Source: Capsicum annuum (taxonomy: Eukaryota > Streptophyta > Magnoliopsida > Solanales > Solanaceae). Taken from it: DNA of 64,000 nt. Location of the stretch: NCBI RefSeq assembly GCF_002878395.1, contig NC_061118.1:131887392-131951391 (forward strand), in the 5' to 3' direction. Shown here one piece after another: positions 59,806 to 64,000 of the stretch. The notes below the pieces were generated by a model that was given only the letters and a program-made list of their open reading frames with translations, did not search any database and was not told where the DNA came from. Both the position numbers and the translations under genes were made by a program. Position 1 is the stretch's first letter. Each line of letters opens with the position of its first letter.

Positions 59806-62220
59806 TGTAATGACCCGAGACTACCCCTAGTCACTACACGGTGCTTATGATCCCGAGAGACCACAAGTTAACCCATGAACTGGTACCTGCTGTGAGACCT
59901 GAATAACATAATCATAAATGCAAAAGAATATTGACATGCCATAAGATTTTAATAACTAAATTTAAAACTAAAATACGAGTCTATAGAAACAACTGATTAA
60001 ATCTGATAAAATAATAATAAACTCGATAACTAACTGTAATAGCTAAATACTGAATAACCGACTCTAATGTCTGAAAAATCTCTAAAACTGAATAACTGAA
60101 TATGATTTGGTGGGACAGGACCCAACTAACTACTGACGAAGCTATGAAATAAAATAAGCATGTCCTCAAAGTATGAGGACTCACCACTGCTACTGCTGAA
60201 GATCTGATAAGTCTAATCATAAGTCGATAATTGAGCATCAGAACCTATGATATAATACATCATAGCACAAAAGAAAAGGTATGCAATCAGTACTTTAAAT
60301 GTACTGGTATGCTAAATGAGGTTGGCTGATATGCATGGTTTCATGAATTGGAATAATAAACTATCTAAATATACATGTAAAGCATGAGATGCTGAATAGA
60401 GAACATGAAATCTATAGAAACTGGAGATACGTGAAGCATGTAAATACTGTGTATGTAAGAGAATCTGTAAATACTGAAAAGACGTGAAAATCTGTAGACA
60501 CTGAGGATGCATGACCAAGCATATAACATGAACTGAGAAAAGTCTATAAACTAAAATCAGTATGCTTTGGTCAAACAACACTAAGATTGAATAACTCAGA
60601 TGGGACTGTAACTGAGACTATATCTGAGACTGTAGGAGGTATCATCTAACGACATTCCCCAATTTGAGCTAATTGGGGTCCAACCTGTAACTATAGTTGG
60701 AAGGGTATTAATATCACACCTCGGGTACTAACGATGGTTGTGTGGATCTAATAAACTGATATTTTGTCCAAAGGACTAAGGGTACCAAGCCTGAACTGAC
60801 GGGTGACCCCTGCGAGATAGTCAAGCCTAATCTGATGGGTGACTACTCATATCCTACGCTGGCTATGTAGTTCTAGAGTATAGGAACTGCTACTAACGAC
60901 TCTGCCTATCTGACGGGGAACCCACCATCCCTACATTCGCTCAGTGCTAAATCCTACTCCCAACTGAAAGACGCTAAGATACTAGACAATTCTGAGTTTA
61001 ACTGACTGGTATTTAACTATTCTGAAGTGCTCATAGTATATTCTGAAGACTGTTCTATAATGTACTGAGACTAGACTAAATAAACAGCTATGGATTTTGG
61101 GTATTCAATACCCCCAGGACTCAAAACAATTATAGTAAAATAACACTAATACTTGGAGATCAAAACATGAAGGCTCTTAGTAATTAAATCACTCTTGTAG
61201 GTATTTTATCAAACACTTGTAGTTCATGGTTTAGAACAATCATAGGAATGTGATGGAATTTGTAGGAATAGCATGAATTCATCATAATAGAATTAAATTA
61301 TGGTTTAATTCAGTAAATAATAGTATTAAAACATGGAAGATTGAATAATAACAATAAATTCATGGTAACATGGTATAAAATCAATAGTACATGGAGATTC
61401 ATGGATGAAATTATAATTTAAAACATGATAACTTAAAAAGATCACAATTTAATAATTTAAAAGGGTTACTTGGACTCCATGGATGAAAGGGATCTATGGA
61501 TGAATATCTAACATACTTGGGTTAATGAATTTGAAGAGATAAATAGAGAGTTCTTGAGAAATTGCCTTGAATTTGAGAGCTAGGGTTTCTTGTTCTAGAA
61601 AGAGAAATTGTTTATTGTGAGAGAAATTAAAATAATGATGTCTACTCAGAGTGTTTAGGGGTTAAATTTTGTGTTTTAGGTTAATTAGGGCCGTGAAAAA
61701 AGACCCAAATACCCTTAAACAAATTTAAAAATGGAAGCTGAAAATTGACCATCTCAATTTTTGGCCTTGGCGCGCCAAGCCACTGGAATTGGGACAACTG
61801 GAACCTGGACAGATGGCGCGACATGCTAACATCACGGTAAGCCTGTGGATGCCATTTTGGCCAACTCCGCGATGCACCATGATCTCGGAGGCCCACTGTA
61901 AATTAACAAATGAGAAATTAGCCTACTCCGTGATACGCCATTATCGTGGAGTCACACTGGTAATTGACAATTGTCATTTATGCTAGCTCCGCGACACTCT
62001 AAGGTTTAAAATGATGGTGTTTTACGACTGAAACTTAAAATCTCCATAACTTCTTACCCGGTTATCGAATTTGGGTGAATTTTATATCGTTGGAAAGCTA
62101 ATTGAATTTCCTACACAATGGCAGGCTCTAAACTGAAGAATAACAAGTGTTTAAAAATTTTATACATGAATACTCATGTATTGAGACTTGGATAATGTTA
62201 GGGAAATACGGGGTCTTACA
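59806..62220 (-). repeat. Chromovirus 5' LTR
   Basis: 2415 bp. On the minus strand it begins TGTAAGACCCCGTATTTCCC and ends GGGTCATTACA. It aligns along its whole length with 52384-54762. A segment near 61770-61830 is present here but absent or shorter in the other LTR. Confidence 0.93.
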
Positions 62221-62225
62221 GCTTT

Positions 62226-63064
62226 AAGGGAAAATAGCGTAAAGTTTTTGAGGCTATCTTTTTACCCTTTTTATTTTTTGTCTCCCCGCTATGTGCATCT
62301 AATTTCCATATAGACGCACCACAAATTTTGCAAGAATCAAGTAAGCTATCCTCCTTCCAATGTAACATGCAATCGTTAGTACAAACATCAATCTTGTTGT
62401 AAGAAAGCCCAAGCTCTCGAATTATCTTCTTTGCCTCATAATACAAATTTGGCAAACTAGCTCCATCAGGCAACAACTCCTCTTTTAATATTTTCAATAG
62501 CATGGTAAATGACTCATTTCTCCAATGACCCATACTTTTGATGTGAAGAAATTTAATCAAAGATAAAAGCTTTGAAGACTTTGAGTATTGATACAATGGC
62601 TGCTCGAAATCCTCCAGAAGGTTATAAAACTTTCCAGCTTCAGCATTTGGATCCTCCTCTAGTTTATCATCAAAACCAGTGTGTGTATCTCCTCCACCTT
62701 CAGCATTAGGATATAAATCTCTTAATATTTCTTCTACTTTATCTTCATCTTCACTCTCAAAATCATCTGCTTCATCCTCATCCTCATCCTCATCTTCAAA
62801 GTCTGATAGTAGCTCACCTAACTGTTCCCCATGGTGAAACCAAAAGGTATAATTTTCAATTATTCCATGGACTTTCAAATGCATCTCAATCATTTTACGA
62901 GTTCCTAATGTTGTATTACAATACATGTAACACGGACACCGTATTTCACATTCTTCTTCTTTTCCATGAAAAGCATAATTCACAAACTTTTTCACCCCAT
63001 CTAAGTAGATTTTGTCGGTCCGATTATGAAGAGAAAGTTGCATCCATTACTTACTAGGAGCCAT
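62226..63064 (-). pseudogene. CACTA2 transposase N-terminus (transposase-associated domain)
   Basis: Start of the TNP2-type transposase gene. ATG at 63064 reads MAPSK, then an in-frame TAA at codon 6, then WMQLSLHNRTDKIYLDGVKK. This is a transposase-associated (PF13963-type) domain with FVNYAFHGKEEECEIRCPCY and MIEMHLKVHGIIENYTFWFH then HGE. An acidic stretch follows (DFEDEDEDEDEADDFESEDE), then FLHIKSMGHWRNESFTMLLK, LKEELLPDGASLPNLYYEAK, KIIRELGLSYNKIDVCTNDC and DSCKICGASIW, which is the usual Cys-rich lead into TNP2. From 63043 to the insertion at 62226 the frame is open, so the N-terminus is far better kept than the rest. Confidence 0.92.
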
Positions 63065-64000
63065 AACCTTGGAGAATACATAACAATTAGATCAATAAAA
63101 TATAAAGGATAAGACAAATAATTAGAACTATATTACGACCTCAGGTATTTTCAACTTTAAACATAGTATGACCTCCTCCTCAGATTAGAACTATATTATT
63201 TTTGTGAAATTTATGGACATTATTTGAAACTATCGGCTTACTATCCAAACAAGTATATAATCATCACAAACCAACAAAATTTAAACATCTCAGATAAAGT
63301 CGCTACTGCAACAACAATAACAACATCCCCAGCTCAGGTTGCTACAAATAGTGAAATTTAACATTAAAACAACAAAGACAACACAAAAAATAAACTACCA
63401 TCTCAAGGAAAAACTCCAACTCAACAAGCCAAAACACTAAATAACAGTGACAAAAATACAAATCGGACTGAAAGACGAGAATAGACTGAGAAAGTAATAC
63501 TTGATGATAAAAAAATTATTTAAATAAAAATTGAACTGAAAGATGAGAAGTATGGATTGAAAGTTTGTCTTTCTTTATTTGTTTTCTTAACTTTATACTA
63601 GTTTTTTATTTGGAGGTCTGGGATGACCAATATTCAGAATAATTTCATGTCTGGACAGACATCTCATATATGAAAAGCTAATAATGATATTGGCCTTTTT
63701 AGATGATTATGAAAAACAATGATTGTTATATGGAAAGACCTCCCGGTACGCAATCACTACACTGTGATACATTTTTGTTGATTGAAGGTTGTAGAGGAAA
63801 CAAACTATCATCTAACTAAAACCTTTAAACAATGATTGTTACATGAAAAGACCTTCTGGTACGCAACCACCGTACTGTAGATGCCATTTTTTATGATTGA
63901 AGGTTGTAAAAAATGTGAAAGTCAGTTTTGTTAAAACCTTTTTCTCATACTGTCAAGTTTTGTCAGTTGACCATAAAGTCATTGGAAGTGGATTGGCTCC
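63065..64000. other. CACTA2 region upstream of the transposase
   Basis: Non-coding, probably promoter, leader and subterminal DNA of CACTA2. The element terminus is not reached. No TATA box is convincing enough to name. Confidence 0.5.
63715..63943. repeat. 113-bp tandem repeat upstream of the transposase
   Basis: Copies start at 63715 and 63828 with AACAATGATTGTTAYATG, then RAAAGACCT and GGTACGCAA and ending TGATTGAAGGTTGTA. They differ by several substitutions. They could be subterminal transposase-binding repeats at the 5' side of CACTA2. Confidence 0.8.

Larger units (their letters stand above)
52384..62220 (-). mobile_element. Tekay/Del-like chromovirus (Ty3/gypsy) retrotransposon, 9.8 kb
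   Basis: Two LTRs (52384-54762 and 59806-62220) flank a minus-strand gag-pol. Target duplications GCTTT lie at 52379-52383 and 62221-62225. With one copy removed, the CACTA2 transposase frame continues through LKPRF, proving the insertion. A primer site for initiator tRNA-Met, a polypurine tract and a chromodomain-like tail identify it as a chromovirus. All proteins are broken and the LTRs differ by many substitutions and indels, so it is old. Confidence 0.95.
42428..64000 (-). mobile_element. CACTA2: autonomous-type CACTA transposon, right end off the window
   Basis: The left end is marked by AACTACAAGAAAAACAGC at 42428, the expected CACTACAAGAAAAA end with its first C changed. It has a subterminal zone of GACGAG/CTCGTC motifs (42480-42850), a TNPA-like region (44868-49473) and a TNP2-type transposase on the minus strand (49735-63064). 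The order matches En/Spm elements read 3' to 5'. The other terminus lies beyond 64000. A Tekay-like retrotransposon (52384-62220) is inserted in the transposase gene. The left terminus is inferred from one degenerate TIR because the partner is not visible. Confidence 0.75.

Noticed and set aside
63300..63345. AACAACAATAACAACATCCC as another RTE/SINE tail
   Set aside because: Only the triplet run matches; the diagnostic GTGGGGTCTG and ACGCAG blocks are absent.

Overview
This is plant nuclear DNA that consists almost entirely of transposable elements stacked inside one another. I find no intact cellular gene, tRNA, rRNA or CRISPR array. The families point to a dicot, most likely Solanaceae (inference from pattern memory, not a search): an RTE/SINE tail with GTTGTTG repeats, an LTR starting TGTTGACACCC, a TGTAA...TTACA chromovirus LTR, Stowaway ends CTCCCTCCGTTTCG and Helitron ends GCGCAAAGCGCG...CTAG. 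A run of exactly 100 N (14514-14613) marks a scaffold gap.

Layout. 1-4580: a decayed L1-type LINE on the minus strand (LINE-A), cut by the window edge. 4600-9620: remains of Ty3/gypsy LTR elements, including two LTR ends with primer sites facing each other across a minus-strand gag. 11041-11354: a Stowaway MITE. 11769-21370: three related non-autonomous Helitrons (H1, H2, H3), mostly head to tail, carrying a 305-bp MITE with 9-bp target duplication, a solo Copia LTR, a three-copy 169-bp repeat and a fold-back MITE.

21604-42427: one plus-strand LINE (LINE-B) broken into three pieces by a 6.0-kb Copia retrotransposon (22187-28189) and a 13.2-kb CACTA transposon (CACTA1, 29100-42262). CACTA1 itself holds a truncated RTE LINE (31059-31470) and a 5.2-kb solo LTR (36408-41580). 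Target duplications are visible for the Copia, CACTA1, RTE LINE and solo LTR insertions, so the order of events can be read directly.

42428-64000: a second CACTA element (CACTA2) on the minus strand that runs off the right edge. Its TNP2-type transposase gene (63064 down to 49735) is split by a 9.8-kb Tekay/Del-like chromovirus (52384-62220, target duplication GCTTT). Downstream lies a second, TNPA-like gene region with at least six tandemly repeated exon-like modules that keep splice signals. This array is the most unusual structure in the window.

Every coding region except a short CACTA1 reading frame (32671-33150) has stops or frameshifts, so the locus is a graveyard rather than a working system. 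How the genes worked together is therefore history: RT/integrase polyproteins for the LTR elements, EN/RT for the LINEs and TNP2 plus TNPA-like proteins for the CACTA family, which could in principle have mobilised CACTA1 if the termini are compatible.
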